From Acidobacteriota bacterium (GTDB lineage: Bacteria; Acidobacteriota; Vicinamibacteria; Vicinamibacterales; UBA2999): 46,280 nt of DNA. The first letter of the stretch is position 1. Each line of letters begins with the position of its first letter. The stretch lies in contig JAGNJW010000035.1 of the NCBI GenBank assembly GCA_018000455.1, forward strand, positions 1 through 46,280, in the 5' to 3' direction. A model generated the notes under the pieces. It ran no database searches, was not told the origin of the DNA, and saw only the letters and a program-made list of their open reading frames with translations. Below are positions 33,468 through 42,216 of this stretch, one piece after another. A program made the position numbers and the translations under genes.

Positions 33468-35261
33468 ATGTCGAGTCGCGTACTGACGCTCGTTGGCGTG
33501 GCAGCGATTGCCGGGGCCGTGTGGCTGGCGGGAACCGGACGGGTTGCCGGCCCGGCGGCCACGGGCCACACGGTTGCCGGGCCGACGGCGTGGGTCGCCA
33601 CCGCCCATCAACAGGGAATCGTCGGCTACCGCGATCCGGCGGTTGCCGTCTCGCCGTCGGGACGGCTGGTGGCGATGTCCGAGGGCCGTGTGCTGCGCGT
33701 GGCCCCGATCGCTGGCGGCGTCGACGTCTCGGCCGTGCGGGGCGAGGGGCAGGTACGGCATCTGGCGTGGGTCGACGATCGCCGCATCCTCTTCGAGGAT
33801 GGCGGCGCGCGGTCACGCTGGCAGCTGCACGAACTCGGCGTCGGCACGCGGCCGCTCTGGCCCGAGGCCACGCTCGAAGGCGGCGGCGCCACGAGCGGCA
33901 TGACGCTCGCGGCCAACGCGCTGCGCCAGCTGAGTGTCAGTCCCGATGGTGCGTGGGTGGCCGGCATCGCCGCTGGCGCCGAGGGCCTGGATCTCTGGCG
34001 GGTACGGCTCGATGGTCAGGAACTCTGGCGCACCGAGGTCACGGCGGGCCGTCCGTCGTGGCCGGCGTGGGCGTCGGCCACCGAGATCGCCTGCGTGCTC
34101 ACGACCGCCGAAGGCGACGGCGTCTCGGTACCGTGCGGTACGCCGCCCGTCGTCACGCAGCCGGCGCTTCGCATCTCGGGGCCCATCGCGTTTGCACCCG
34201 ATGGCCGCAGCGTCTACGTGGGCGCCGGCAACGAGCGTGGCTTCCTCGATCTCTGGCGCATCACGCGGGCGACGGGTGCCGGGGAGCTACTGACGGCCAC
34301 GGCCCGCGACGCCTACGGTCCGACCATCGCCCGCGATGGCACCGTCGTCTACAAGACCCAGGAATACCGCACGCACCTCGGCGAGCTGGTCGACGGCGCT
34401 GTCAGGCCGCTGACGACGTTCCAGGCCGAAACGCCGTGGTGGCATCCGACCCGTCCCCTCGTCTCGATGACCTATGGCACGTGGCGGCGTCAGCTCGACG
34501 ACGCGAAGTACCCAGACATCGCGCAGGAAGTCGGCGTGCTGGACGTCTCCGGCGCGCTGCCGGCCGATCAGCCGACCGAGATCATCGCCGCCTCCGATTC
34601 GGAAGATCAGGGCATGGCCTGGTCGCCGAACGGGCGCTGGATCGCGTTCCACTCGCATCGCGAGATGTCTGACGACGTGTGGCTGCGGCCTGCCGAGGGC
34701 GGCGTGCCCGATCGGCGGATCACGATGCTGGGCCGCGGTGCCGAGGTGGGGTGGCCGCGCTGGGCACCAGACGGCAAGACGCTCCTGCTCGACGGCACCA
34801 AGGACGGACGTTCGGTGATGTTTACGCTCGGCCTGGATCAGGACACCGGCGAAGTCACCTCGGAACTAAGTGAGATCGGCGCCGAGGGATTCGAGATCAC
34901 GCACGGTGAGTGGCTGCCCGACGGGAAGCGTCTGACGGCGATCGCCAAGGAAGGGCCCGGCCGACACGCCGTGCTGCTCCTGCCCGCAGCGGGCGGTACT
35001 GCCCGGGTGCTGCACCGCTTCGCCAGCGAACACGACTTTCCTGGGCTGAGCGTCGGGCCCGACGGCGCCTCGTTCACGTTCGTGGCGCCTGCCGCCGACG
35101 GGTTCTATCAGCTCTTCAGCCGGCCGCTCGCGGCAGGTCCCGTCGCGCAGCTCACCTTCGACCCGGTCAACAAGTCGCAGCCGGCGTGGTCGCCCGACGG
35201 GCGTCGCCTGGCGTTCACCGCCTGGCGCTACGACGCCCAGATCTGGCGCCTGGCGCCCTGA
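33468..35261 (+). CDS. Secreted TolB-like beta-propeller (PD40/WD40-like) protein
   Basis: The start at ATG 33468 gives an N-terminal hydrophobic signal or anchor (VLTLVGVAAIAGAVWLAG). The rest is propeller repeats with the PD40 pattern: DPAVAVSPSGRLVAMS, QGMAWSPNGRWIAFHSHR, WPRWAPDGKTLLLDG, QPAWSPDGRRLAFTAW, the last followed by DAQIWRLAP at the end. Eleven residues after the signal, the sequence has no kinase or peptidase domain, although such propellers are often fused to one in Acidobacteriota. It may scaffold periplasmic proteins or bind a ligand. The frame is open 174 bases upstream inside the sulfotransferase gene, but that part is not coding. It follows the sulfotransferase by 28 bases. 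Confidence 0.8.
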   Translation: MSSRVLTLVGVAAIAGAVWLAGTGRVAGPAATGHTVAGPTAWVATAHQQGIVGYRDPAVAVSPSGRLVAMSEGRVLRVAPIAGGVDVSAVRGEGQVRHLAWVDDRRILFEDGGARSRWQLHELGVGTRPLWPEATLEGGGATSGMTLAANALRQLSVSPDGAWVAGIAAGAEGLDLWRVRLDGQELWRTEVTAGRPSWPAWASATEIACVLTTAEGDGVSVPCGTPPVVTQPALRISGPIAFAPDGRSVYVGAGNERGFLDLWRITRATGAGELLTATARDAYGPTIARDGTVVYKTQEYRTHLGELVDGAVRPLTTFQAETPWWHPTRPLVSMTYGTWRRQLDDAKYPDIAQEVGVLDVSGALPADQPTEIIAASDSEDQGMAWSPNGRWIAFHSHREMSDDVWLRPAEGGVPDRRITMLGRGAEVGWPRWAPDGKTLLLDGTKDGRSVMFTLGLDQDTGEVTSELSEIGAEGFEITHGEWLPDGKRLTAIAKEGPGRHAVLLLPAAGGTARVLHRFASEHDFPGLSVGPDGASFTFVAPAADGFYQLFSRPLAAGPVAQLTFDPVNKSQPAWSPDGRRLAFTAWRYDAQIWRLAP

Positions 35262-35322
35262 GAAGCGACCGGCGTACCGGCCGCCGCTCGAGACGCCGCG
35301 GCTGGCTTCGATGCCGACATTG

Positions 35323-35359
35323 TTGACATGGCAGGTCGGTGATGCTTACATCGTAAGCA
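35323..35359 (+). promoter_or_regulatory. PadR-gene promoter with an inverted-repeat operator
   Basis: TTGACA (35323-35328) lies 14 bases before a perfect inverted repeat TGCTTAC-ATC-GTAAGCA (35343-35359), where the -10 should be. The start codon is five bases after the repeat. A PadR dimer binding here would block its own operon. Confidence 0.6.
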
Positions 35360-35363
35360 CGAT

Positions 35364-35693
35364 ATGATCACCAGTCCCCTCGGCGAGTTCGAAGTGCTGG
35401 TCCTGATGTCGGTGCTGCACCTGGGTACAGAGGCCTACCCGCCGGCCGTCCGCACGGCCATCGAGTCGCGGACCGGCCGCCCGGTATCGCGGGGCGCCGT
35501 CTACGTGACGCTCGATCGCCTGGAAGCCAAGCGCCTGCTCACGTCACGGCTCGAGGATCCCGACCGGGCCGGCGGCGGACGCCCGCGTCGCTTCTATCGC
35601 GCGTCGTCGCGCGGCCTGGCGGCCCTGCGCCGGGCGCTGTCGGCGGTGGCCCGCATGCGGGTCGGGATCGAGCCGTTGCTCGAAGAGCCATGA
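35364..35693 (+). CDS. PadR-family transcriptional regulator
   Basis: Winged-helix regulator. LGEFEVLVLMSVLHLGTEAYPPAVRTAIE is the first helix and the start of the winged helix; SRGAVYVTLDRLEAKRLLTSRLEDPDRAGGGRPRRFY is the recognition helix and wing, typical of PadR. At 109 residues it is a short (PadR-s1-like) type with a brief C-terminal dimer helix. Its TGA overlaps the ATG of the permease gene (ATGA), the usual PadR-ADOP pairing in Acidobacteriota, so it likely represses both from the inverted repeat upstream. The inducing signal is unknown. Confidence 0.92.
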   Translation: MITSPLGEFEVLVLMSVLHLGTEAYPPAVRTAIESRTGRPVSRGAVYVTLDRLEAKRLLTSRLEDPDRAGGGRPRRFYRASSRGLAALRRALSAVARMRVGIEPLLEEP

Positions 35694-38314
35694 CACCTCG
35701 ACTCCCGCGCATGATCGTCGCCGTCCTCTCGCGCCTCGTGCCCGCCCGCGACCGGCAACAGCTGCTGGCAGAACTGGCCGACGACTACCGTATGGTGCGC
35801 AGCGGCCGGTCACGGTGGGGCGCAGCCTGGTGGCTGTGGCGAGAGTCGGCCTCGCTGGGGCTGGCCTTCACGAGGGCGGCTCTCCTGGCGCCCTTGACCC
35901 ACGTGCCGATCTGGCGCCGCGATGTCCGGTTCGTGATGCGTGGCATGCAGCGGGCGCCCTTCGCCACCCTCGGCGCCGCGGCCACGCTCGCGGCGGGCCT
36001 CCTGGCGGTACTGGTCACAAGCGGCCTTGCCGGACCGTTGTTGTTCCGGCCGGTGTCCGCCGTCCACGGCCACGCGCTCCGCCGGGTCGCGACCGCCGAC
36101 CGCACCGGACGCACGGGCTTCCGCTTGTCGTACGTCGAGCTCGACGAAATACGCCGGCATCTCGATGGCGCAGCCACGCTCTCGGCAGTGAACCTGCAGC
36201 CGGTGCTCCTGCGCACGGGCGGCGCGGACGTCCAGAGCGTGGTCGAGGTGGTGGACGGCGGCTACTTGGCGCTCGTCGGCAGTCCGATGCTTGTGGGCCG
36301 GGCCCTGGTCACCTCCGACGACCGTCGCGGCGCCGCGCCGGCGGTCGTGATTGGCGAGGCGCTCTGGCGCCGGCGATTCGGTGCCGACCCCGGCGTTCTC
36401 GGCCAGACCCTCGAGCTCAACCGCGCGAGCTTCACCGTGGTCGGCGTCACGAGCGCGTCGGCGTCGGCCAGCGCCTTCGGCGGCGCCGTCGATATCTGGG
36501 CACCCCTGGCCCAGGGGGACGCGCTGCTCGGGGCCGGCTGGCGCACGGATGTCACGGCCCGCTGGTTCTCGCTGTTCGCGCTGCCGAACCGCTCGGTGGC
36601 CGAGGTCGATGCCCGCCTGGCGGCGGCCGCCACAGCCCTGGCCAGGCGGTTGCCCGAGGCGTGGCACGAACGGACGTTGCGCACCGAGGCGGGCACCGTC
36701 CTCACCGGACAGCAGCGCTCCGATGCGGCGACACTGGTGTGGATGCTCGGCGGGTTGTCGGTGCTCATCCTGGCGGTGGGCGCGGCCAACGTGGCCGGCG
36801 TGCTGCTGGCGCGGGCCGCCGCGGCCGAACGCCAAACGGCCATTCACCTTTCGATGGGAGCCGGCCGGCTGGCCATCGCCCGCCGCATGCTGCTCGAAGG
36901 GGCGCTGCTCGGGGTGGTCGGTGGCGCGATCGCCCTTGGCGGCTATCTGTGGGCGCGCCGGGCCCTGGCGGAGGTGGCCGTCCTGCCGACGCTGGCGTTG
37001 CGGGTCGACCTGCCGCTTGACGCCGCGGTCGTGGCTGCCGTGGTTCTCATGTCAGGCGGTGCCGGTGTGCTGCTGGCCATCGGCCCGGCGCTCTGGGCCG
37101 CGCGGACGTCGGCTGCCGCCGCCCTGGCTGCCGGCGAGGCCCGCGCCCTCGGCGGGCGTTCGCTGTCTCGTTCTCGTCGCCTGCTCGTGTCGGTGCAGAT
37201 CGGCGTATCGCTGGCGCTCGTCGTGGGGGCGGGACTGCTGTCGCGCAGCCTCCACGCCCTCGAGGCCGGCGATGTCGGCTTCGCGAGCGCGGGCCTCGTG
37301 GCCATGGACTTCGACATCGAGCCGATGGGGCCCCCTGGCCAATCAGCACTGACGGCGCGGAGGGCCCTCGATCTGGCGGCGTCGGCGCCGGGCGTGACTG
37401 GAACGGCGATGTCGAACCGGGCGCCGATTGACGGTTCCACGCCGCTCGTCGAGGTCCGCAAAGAACGCGGCACACCGATTGTCGGTGATGTCACGATGTA
37501 TCTGGCGACCAGCCGTTACTTCGAGACCGTGGCCGTGCCGCTGCTGCACGGCCGGACGTTCACGGCCGAAGAGTGCGAAGGCGAGGCGGACGTGGTCATC
37601 GTGAACGACAGTCTCGCCCAGCGGTTGTGGCCCGATGGCGACGCGCTCGGCCGATCGCTCATCATCGGCGCCGACCAACGCGCCGTGCGAGTGGTGGGCG
37701 TGGCCCGCGATTCGAAGTACCGGTCGCTGGCCGAGTCGGGCCAGCTGCACGTCTACCGCCCGACGCCGGCGGCGTTCCATCTGACGTTGCTGGCGCGGGC
37801 GACCGGCGACCCGCGTGACGCCCTCGGCGCGCTGCAGCGTGCCCTCGACCGGGCCGGTCCTGGCGTGGTCGGCTTCTTCCCACGCACGCTCACCGACCAC
37901 CTCGAGATCGAACTCCTGCCGACGCGCGCCGCGGCCCGCGCGGCCACCGGGCTCGGCGGGGTGTCGCTGCTGCTCAGTGTCGTCGGTCTCTACGGCCTGG
38001 TGTCGTGGTTCGTCGAACGTCGCCGCCGCGAGATCGGCGTGCGCCTGGCGCTCGGGGCCAGGCCCGCCGATATCGTCTGGCTCGTCCTGGGTCAGACGCT
38101 GGCGGCCGCTGCGCCGGGATTGGCGTTGGGCCTGTGCCTTGCCGTCGTGCTCGGCGCTGCAGCCCGCGGCACGCTCCACGGCATCGGACCGCTCGACCCG
38201 TTGGCCTTCCTCGCCGGGGTCGTGGCGTTGACGGCGGTGGTCGCGGCCGCGGCCACCGCGCCCAGTTGGCGCGCGTCGCGCGTCGACCCGACGGCGGCCC
38301 TGCGCGACTCCTAG
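35690..38314 (+). CDS. ADOP-family FtsX/MacB-type permease
   Basis: Acidobacterial duplicated orphan permease. The N-terminal 80 residues (LAELADDYRMVRSGRSRWGAAWW) are the extra helical segment of the ADOP group, which lies before the first MacB-like half. A periplasmic core domain (VVEVVDGGYLALVGSPMLVGRALV) follows helix 1. Three helices near residues 350-470 close the first FtsX unit. A second core domain (MYLATSRYFETVAVPLLHGRTF) and three more helices ending RASRVDPTAALRDS form the second unit. No ATPase gene is adjacent, as is usual for this family. It may export or sense a small molecule or peptide; substrate unknown. Translation is coupled to padR. Full length at 874 residues. Confidence 0.9.
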   Translation: MTPRLPRMIVAVLSRLVPARDRQQLLAELADDYRMVRSGRSRWGAAWWLWRESASLGLAFTRAALLAPLTHVPIWRRDVRFVMRGMQRAPFATLGAAATLAAGLLAVLVTSGLAGPLLFRPVSAVHGHALRRVATADRTGRTGFRLSYVELDEIRRHLDGAATLSAVNLQPVLLRTGGADVQSVVEVVDGGYLALVGSPMLVGRALVTSDDRRGAAPAVVIGEALWRRRFGADPGVLGQTLELNRASFTVVGVTSASASASAFGGAVDIWAPLAQGDALLGAGWRTDVTARWFSLFALPNRSVAEVDARLAAAATALARRLPEAWHERTLRTEAGTVLTGQQRSDAATLVWMLGGLSVLILAVGAANVAGVLLARAAAAERQTAIHLSMGAGRLAIARRMLLEGALLGVVGGAIALGGYLWARRALAEVAVLPTLALRVDLPLDAAVVAAVVLMSGGAGVLLAIGPALWAARTSAAAALAAGEARALGGRSLSRSRRLLVSVQIGVSLALVVGAGLLSRSLHALEAGDVGFASAGLVAMDFDIEPMGPPGQSALTARRALDLAASAPGVTGTAMSNRAPIDGSTPLVEVRKERGTPIVGDVTMYLATSRYFETVAVPLLHGRTFTAEECEGEADVVIVNDSLAQRLWPDGDALGRSLIIGADQRAVRVVGVARDSKYRSLAESGQLHVYRPTPAAFHLTLLARATGDPRDALGALQRALDRAGPGVVGFFPRTLTDHLEIELLPTRAAARAATGLGGVSLLLSVVGLYGLVSWFVERRRREIGVRLALGARPADIVWLVLGQTLAAAAPGLALGLCLAVVLGAAARGTLHGIGPLDPLAFLAGVVALTAVVAAAATAPSWRASRVDPTAALRDS

Positions 38315-38325
38315 GCGGGGCGCGC

Positions 38326-39489
38326 CTACTTCGAGGCTACGAACATGATCTCGAGCAGGCCCTCGGGGCTGACCAGTCCGGCCTTGACGGTGGCGCGGGC
38401 CGGCAACTCCTTGATCGCGGCCCGGTAACCTCGGTTCATCGCGTCGAAGTTACCGGTGTCGGTCAGGTAGACGACGCCGTCGACCAGGTCGCCCCAGCCG
38501 AAGCCGGCCACCTGCAGGGTGCGGCCCACGCGGGCGAGCAGTTCGGTGGTCTGCGCCTCGGTATCGCCCTTGTTGGCCGCCGTGTTGCCGAGCAGGCCCG
38601 AGAGATAGAGCCGGTTGCCGACTTTGACGGCACTGCTCAGGATCGGGCTCGGCTTGCCGGGGGTGCCGTCGGCGGCCGGGGTGGTGAAGACCTGCTTGGG
38701 CAGGCTCGACGCCGTAAGCGTGATCTCGACCACGTTGGCCGCGCCCATGAGCGGCGCCACTACCGTGGCCCGCGCCGGCGGGTCTTTCGTGAAGACCGTG
38801 CGGTAGACGTTGTTCATGTCCTGGAACTGCGCGCCGTCGGTGATGAACACGCGCGAACTGACGACGTTGTCGAACGTCATGCCGGCGGCCTTCAGAATCT
38901 CGCCGGCGTTGTCGAGCGCGGCCTTGGTCTGCACGGCCATCGGTCCCTCGACCACCGAGTTGTCCTTGCCGTTGCGCGAGACGAGCCCGGCCAGGAAGAG
39001 CGTGCTGCCGCTCTTGATGCCGTAGCTGTAGGGGTTGGGCGACTTCATCCACGACGAGGGGTGGATGACCTGGCGGTCGCCGCCGGTGGGAATCGCGATC
39101 GCCGAAATCTCGAGCAGGGCCCCGGGCACGACGAAGTCGGAGACGATCGTCGTTCTGGCCGGCGGATCGGTTTTCCAGAACGTGCGGTAGACCTCGTTCA
39201 TGGCGGCGAAGTCGGAGGCGTTCTTGATGTAGACCTGGATCGAGGCCGCCATCGCCAGGCTGGAGCCGGCCTTCTGCAAGGCCTGGTCGATGCTCTCGAG
39301 CACCTTCCTGGTCTGGTTGCGGATGTCGCCCTCAGCGGCGATGGTGCCGGCGACGTAGACGAGGCCATCGGCCTTGGTCGCCGAACTGAACGGGAACTGC
39401 GCCGGTCCCGCAAAGCGCTGCACTTGCGCCGTCATGGTGCCTCCGAGGCCGATGAGTCCGATGAGTGCTGCTACTGCCAGTCGTCGCAC
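38326..39489 (-). CDS. Secreted protein with three fused RidA (YjgF/YER057c/UK114) domains
   Basis: A signal peptide (LAVAALIGLIGLGGTMTAQ) precedes three consecutive RidA folds at about residues 25-140, 145-265 and 270-387. The three ends align: PPARTTIVSDFVVPGALLEI, PPARATVVAPLMGAANVVEI and LPARATVKAGLVSPEGLLEI. Each keeps the Arg that in single-domain RidA binds the carboxylate of its 2-aminoacrylate-type substrate. RidA proteins are normally single-domain cytoplasmic trimers; three domains on one chain could make a whole trimer. A periplasmic place is unusual for this enzyme, so the activity may differ. The GTG start has GGGAGG five bases upstream. It converges with the ADOP gene, 11 bases apart. 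Confidence 0.87.
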   Translation of the reverse strand: MRRLAVAALIGLIGLGGTMTAQVQRFAGPAQFPFSSATKADGLVYVAGTIAAEGDIRNQTRKVLESIDQALQKAGSSLAMAASIQVYIKNASDFAAMNEVYRTFWKTDPPARTTIVSDFVVPGALLEISAIAIPTGGDRQVIHPSSWMKSPNPYSYGIKSGSTLFLAGLVSRNGKDNSVVEGPMAVQTKAALDNAGEILKAAGMTFDNVVSSRVFITDGAQFQDMNNVYRTVFTKDPPARATVVAPLMGAANVVEITLTASSLPKQVFTTPAADGTPGKPSPILSSAVKVGNRLYLSGLLGNTAANKGDTEAQTTELLARVGRTLQVAGFGWGDLVDGVVYLTDTGNFDAMNRGYRAAIKELPARATVKAGLVSPEGLLEIMFVASK

Positions 39490-39561
39490 GTGCGCCTCCC
39501 TTGAAGTGTCGCGTCGAGGATAGCCGAAGACGCAGCGAATCCGCTACACTGGCCAGCGCAC

Positions 39562-39984
39562 ATGGCATCGACGCTGTACCTACCGAAGATCGTCCGCAAA
39601 CGCTCGAAGCTCCACGGTTGGGGCGTGTTCGCGACCGAGCCCATCAACAAGAACAAGATCATCATCGACTACGCCGGCGAGCTCATTTCCAACAAGGTGA
39701 GCGACAAGCGCGAAGACAAGTACCTGAACAACGGCTGTATCTGGGTCTTCCGGGTCAACCGGGCCTGGTCGCGCGACGCCAACGTCGGCGGCAACGACGC
39801 CAGGTTCATCAACCACTCCTGCCAGCCGAACTGCTACAGCGCGGTCGACGCCAAGACCAAGACGATCTGGATTCGCGCCTCCAAGGCCATCGCGCCAGGG
39901 GACGAACTCACCTACGACTACAACACCGAGGGCGACAAGACCATCCCATGTCGTTGTCGACCAGGCTGCAAGACCAAGCTCTGA
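39562..39984 (+). CDS. SET-domain protein-lysine methyltransferase with post-SET cysteines
   Basis: A 140-residue single SET domain. KRSKLHGWGVFATEPINKNK is the SAM-binding start, DARFINHSCQPNCYS the catalytic core (NHSCQPN), and GDELTYDYNTEGD the final motif with the active-site Tyr. The end CRCRPGC is a post-SET zinc cluster, which helps bind substrate in eukaryotic histone methyltransferases; with the Cys in NHSC it would give the four ligands. A stand-alone bacterial SET protein is uncommon and its target here is unknown (DNA-binding or ribosomal proteins are candidates by inference). A TACACT lies 12 bases before the start. The 3' end overlaps the next gene by 37 bases. Confidence 0.9.
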   Translation: MASTLYLPKIVRKRSKLHGWGVFATEPINKNKIIIDYAGELISNKVSDKREDKYLNNGCIWVFRVNRAWSRDANVGGNDARFINHSCQPNCYSAVDAKTKTIWIRASKAIAPGDELTYDYNTEGDKTIPCRCRPGCKTKL

Positions 39985-41495
39985 CACGGATCGCCCGGCG
40001 CGCGGCGCTGGTCGCCGGCGTCCTGGCCGTCGCCGGTGCCGTCGGGTGGGCCTCCGGCCGCCCGGCTCAGCCCGACGGGCCTACCATCCGCATCGGCGTT
40101 ACGTCGGCCGGCGGCGCCGTGCGCGTCGAGGCGCTGCCGCTCGAGGACTACGTGGCGCGCGTCATCTCGGGCGAGGGGCAGCCGCGGGCCGGCGCCGCCG
40201 CCCAGCAGGCCCTGGCCATCGTCATCCGCACGTTTGCGGCCGCCAACGGCAACCGCCACCGCGCCGAGGGCTACGACCTGTGCGATACGACCCACTGCCA
40301 GGTGATGCGTCCCGTGCTGCCGGCGGCGCGCACGGCGGCGGCGGCCACGGCCGGGCAGATCCTGCTCGACGCCGGTAAGCCCGCCTTCGTGTTCTATTCC
40401 GCGCACAACGGCGGCACCCCGGCGATGGCGTCCGAGGTCTGGCCCGGTGCGACCGACTACGCGCCCGGCGACGCCCACGACGCCTGCGAGGACGAGCCCG
40501 GCTGGTCGAATGTCATTGCGGCCAGCGATGTCGAGAAAGCGGTGCGAGCCGCGGGCCTGTCGGGCCGCCTGCGTGGATTGTCGATCTTAGACCGCACGCC
40601 GTCGGGTCGCGCCGGCCTGCTGCGCGCGGACGGGTTCACGCCGAACACGCTCTCGGCCCACGAGTTCCGGATGGCCGTCGGGCGCACACTCGGCTGGCAG
40701 ATCGTCCGCAGCACCGCCTTCAAGGTGTCGAAGGACGGCTCCGACTACCGCTTCGATGGCGTGGGCTACGGCCACGGAGTCGGCTTGTGTGTGGTCGGCG
40801 CCGGCAAGCGGGCGGCGCGAGGGGAGACGGCGCCGACGATCCTTCGGGCCTACTTCCGCGACCTCGTCATCGGTGAGGTCGGCGCGACCACCGTGGCCCG
40901 CACGGCGCCCCCTGCCGGTCCGGCCGCCGGCACACCGCCCGTGCCGCCGGTGGCGCCTGCCGCGGCGCTCGCCGCCGGCATCCGCCTCACGCTGCCGACG
41001 TTCGAGGATCACGATCGCGCGCTCGTGGTGGGCCTGGTGCGCCAGACGCGCGACGACGTCGTGGCGCGGGCGCTGGTCAAGGCCCCCGACGTGCTGTCGG
41101 TGAACGTGCATCCGACGCTCGAGGCGTTCGGTCACGAGACGGGCCAGCCGTGGTGGGTCGTCGCGGCCACGGTCGGCGCCACCATCGACCTGGCGCCGAT
41201 CGCGCACCTCAGACAGCGCGGCGTACTCGAATCGACCCTGCGCTACCAAGTGGCGCGGGCGCTCGTCGCGCCGTATCTCACGAAGGCGCCCGCCTGGGTC
41301 ACGGTGGGCGCCGCGATGATGTACGCGAGCCCGCCCTCGACCGCTCCGGTGAGCGGCGGGCGCGTGCAGTGTCCGAGCGATGCGGAGCTGCTGCGTCCGC
41401 TATCGGGCGGGGCGCAGCGCGAGGCCTACCTGCGCGCCGAACGGTGCGTGCAACGCGAGATCGCGCGCGGCCGACGGCTCACCGAGATCCGCTGA
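39948..41495 (+). CDS. SpoIID/LytB-domain protein with a C-terminal degenerate peptidase-like region
   Basis: The N-terminal region has a signal-type hydrophobic segment (AALVAGVLAVAGAVGWASG). The SpoIID domain follows: LEDYVARVISGE, ALAIVIRTFA, FYSAHNGGTPAMASEVW and the C-terminal GVGYGHGVGLCVVGA. SpoIID proteins are lytic transglycosylases or amidase enhancers acting on peptidoglycan. After a Pro/Ala linker (about 330-355), residues 360-480 read as a zinc-peptidase-like unit: VNVHPTLEAFGHETGQPWW, LESTLRYQVARALV and APAWVTVGAAMMYA. The place where relatives would have HExxH reads YQVAR, so catalysis is probably lost. The ATG lies inside the SET gene (37-base overlap). It converges with the kinase-like gene. 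Confidence 0.82.
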   Translation: MSLSTRLQDQALTRIARRAALVAGVLAVAGAVGWASGRPAQPDGPTIRIGVTSAGGAVRVEALPLEDYVARVISGEGQPRAGAAAQQALAIVIRTFAAANGNRHRAEGYDLCDTTHCQVMRPVLPAARTAAAATAGQILLDAGKPAFVFYSAHNGGTPAMASEVWPGATDYAPGDAHDACEDEPGWSNVIAASDVEKAVRAAGLSGRLRGLSILDRTPSGRAGLLRADGFTPNTLSAHEFRMAVGRTLGWQIVRSTAFKVSKDGSDYRFDGVGYGHGVGLCVVGAGKRAARGETAPTILRAYFRDLVIGEVGATTVARTAPPAGPAAGTPPVPPVAPAAALAAGIRLTLPTFEDHDRALVVGLVRQTRDDVVARALVKAPDVLSVNVHPTLEAFGHETGQPWWVVAATVGATIDLAPIAHLRQRGVLESTLRYQVARALVAPYLTKAPAWVTVGAAMMYASPPSTAPVSGGRVQCPSDAELLRPLSGGAQREAYLRAERCVQREIARGRRLTEIR

Positions 41496-41511
41496 TCACG
41501 AGTCGGGCTCC

Positions 41512-42186
41512 TCAGCCGGCGTCGAGAGGGCCCGGAGGCGCGGCGGATTCGAGGTCGAACGTGACGTCGACCCCGTAGCGCTGGGCGCCGAGGCTGAGGT
41601 CGTGCAGCGTCCCGCGAGAGGCGGCGATCGTCACGGCCGCCGCCACCAGGCGCACACCCAGACCGGGGCGCCACGGATCGAAGTCGTGCCGACGGGCGTC
41701 CGCCTCGGATGACGCACCGGCCGGACGCACGCGCCACACGAGCGCGCCGTCTTCGATCGCCACTGTCGTGACGACGTCGGCGCCGTGCTCGCGGCTCACC
41801 GCCTCGCCGATGGTGACGAGACCCTCCGCCAGCTCGGCGTCGCGACCGCGACGCGGCATGGCCACGGCCGCGGTGGCGTCGAGCGTGAGCGGCACGCCGC
41901 GCGCCGAGGCCAGACGGCGCACCTCCTCGGCCAGCAGCGGCAGCGCCACCCAGGTCAGCGGGTCGTCTTCCGAGCGCCATGCCGCGGTGAGCCGTCGCAG
42001 GCCGTCGAGCACCTCGACCAGGGACTGCTGCGCCCGGCGGGCGCCGGCCAGCGCCTTCTGCTGTTCGGGCGTGAGCGTGTCCCGCCCCTGCTCGATGAGG
42101 GCCAGGTAGCCGCCCACGACCCCGGCCGGAGCGCGCAGCTCGTGACCGAGGAGCGCGAGGAGTGGGGCGGCAGTACGCATCGACAT
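41512..42186 (-). CDS. Histidine-kinase-like protein without sensor domain, probably degenerate
   Basis: 224 residues. LLALLGHELRAPAGVVGGYL has the phospho-acceptor His (H15) of a HisKA helix directly at the N-terminus, with no sensor or membrane segment. The second half resembles a HATPase_c domain (ending PGLGVRLVAAAVTIAASRGTL, the G2 box). The N-box Asn is not where expected: LAEGLVTIGEAVSREHG has no NLxxNA, and the DxG box reads HDFDPWRPG. So the phosphotransfer site looks intact but ATP binding is doubtful. No response regulator is nearby. It diverges from the glycosyltransferase gene with 15 bases between the first possible starts. It may be a scaffold or phosphatase-type protein; that is inference. 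Confidence 0.65.
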   Translation of the reverse strand: MSMRTAAPLLALLGHELRAPAGVVGGYLALIEQGRDTLTPEQQKALAGARRAQQSLVEVLDGLRRLTAAWRSEDDPLTWVALPLLAEEVRRLASARGVPLTLDATAAVAMPRRGRDAELAEGLVTIGEAVSREHGADVVTTVAIEDGALVWRVRPAGASSEADARRHDFDPWRPGLGVRLVAAAVTIAASRGTLHDLSLGAQRYGVDVTFDLESAAPPGPLDAG

Positions 42187-42197
42187 GCGGCAGACGG

Positions 42198-42203
42198 TAC
42201 TAT
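42198..42203 (+). promoter_or_regulatory. Candidate -10 box overlapping the first ATG of the glycosyltransferase gene
   Basis: TACTAT (42198-42203) covers ATG 42202, so that ATG is probably not used; the in-frame ATG 42217 lies 13 bases after the box. Confidence 0.4.
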
Positions 42204-42216
42204 GGCCCGGTCGTCG

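Noticed and set aside
39465..39947. Upstream part of the SpoIID reading frame (from 39465)
   Set aside because: It runs out of frame through the SET gene and has no signal or motif; ATG 39948 starts a normal signal peptide.
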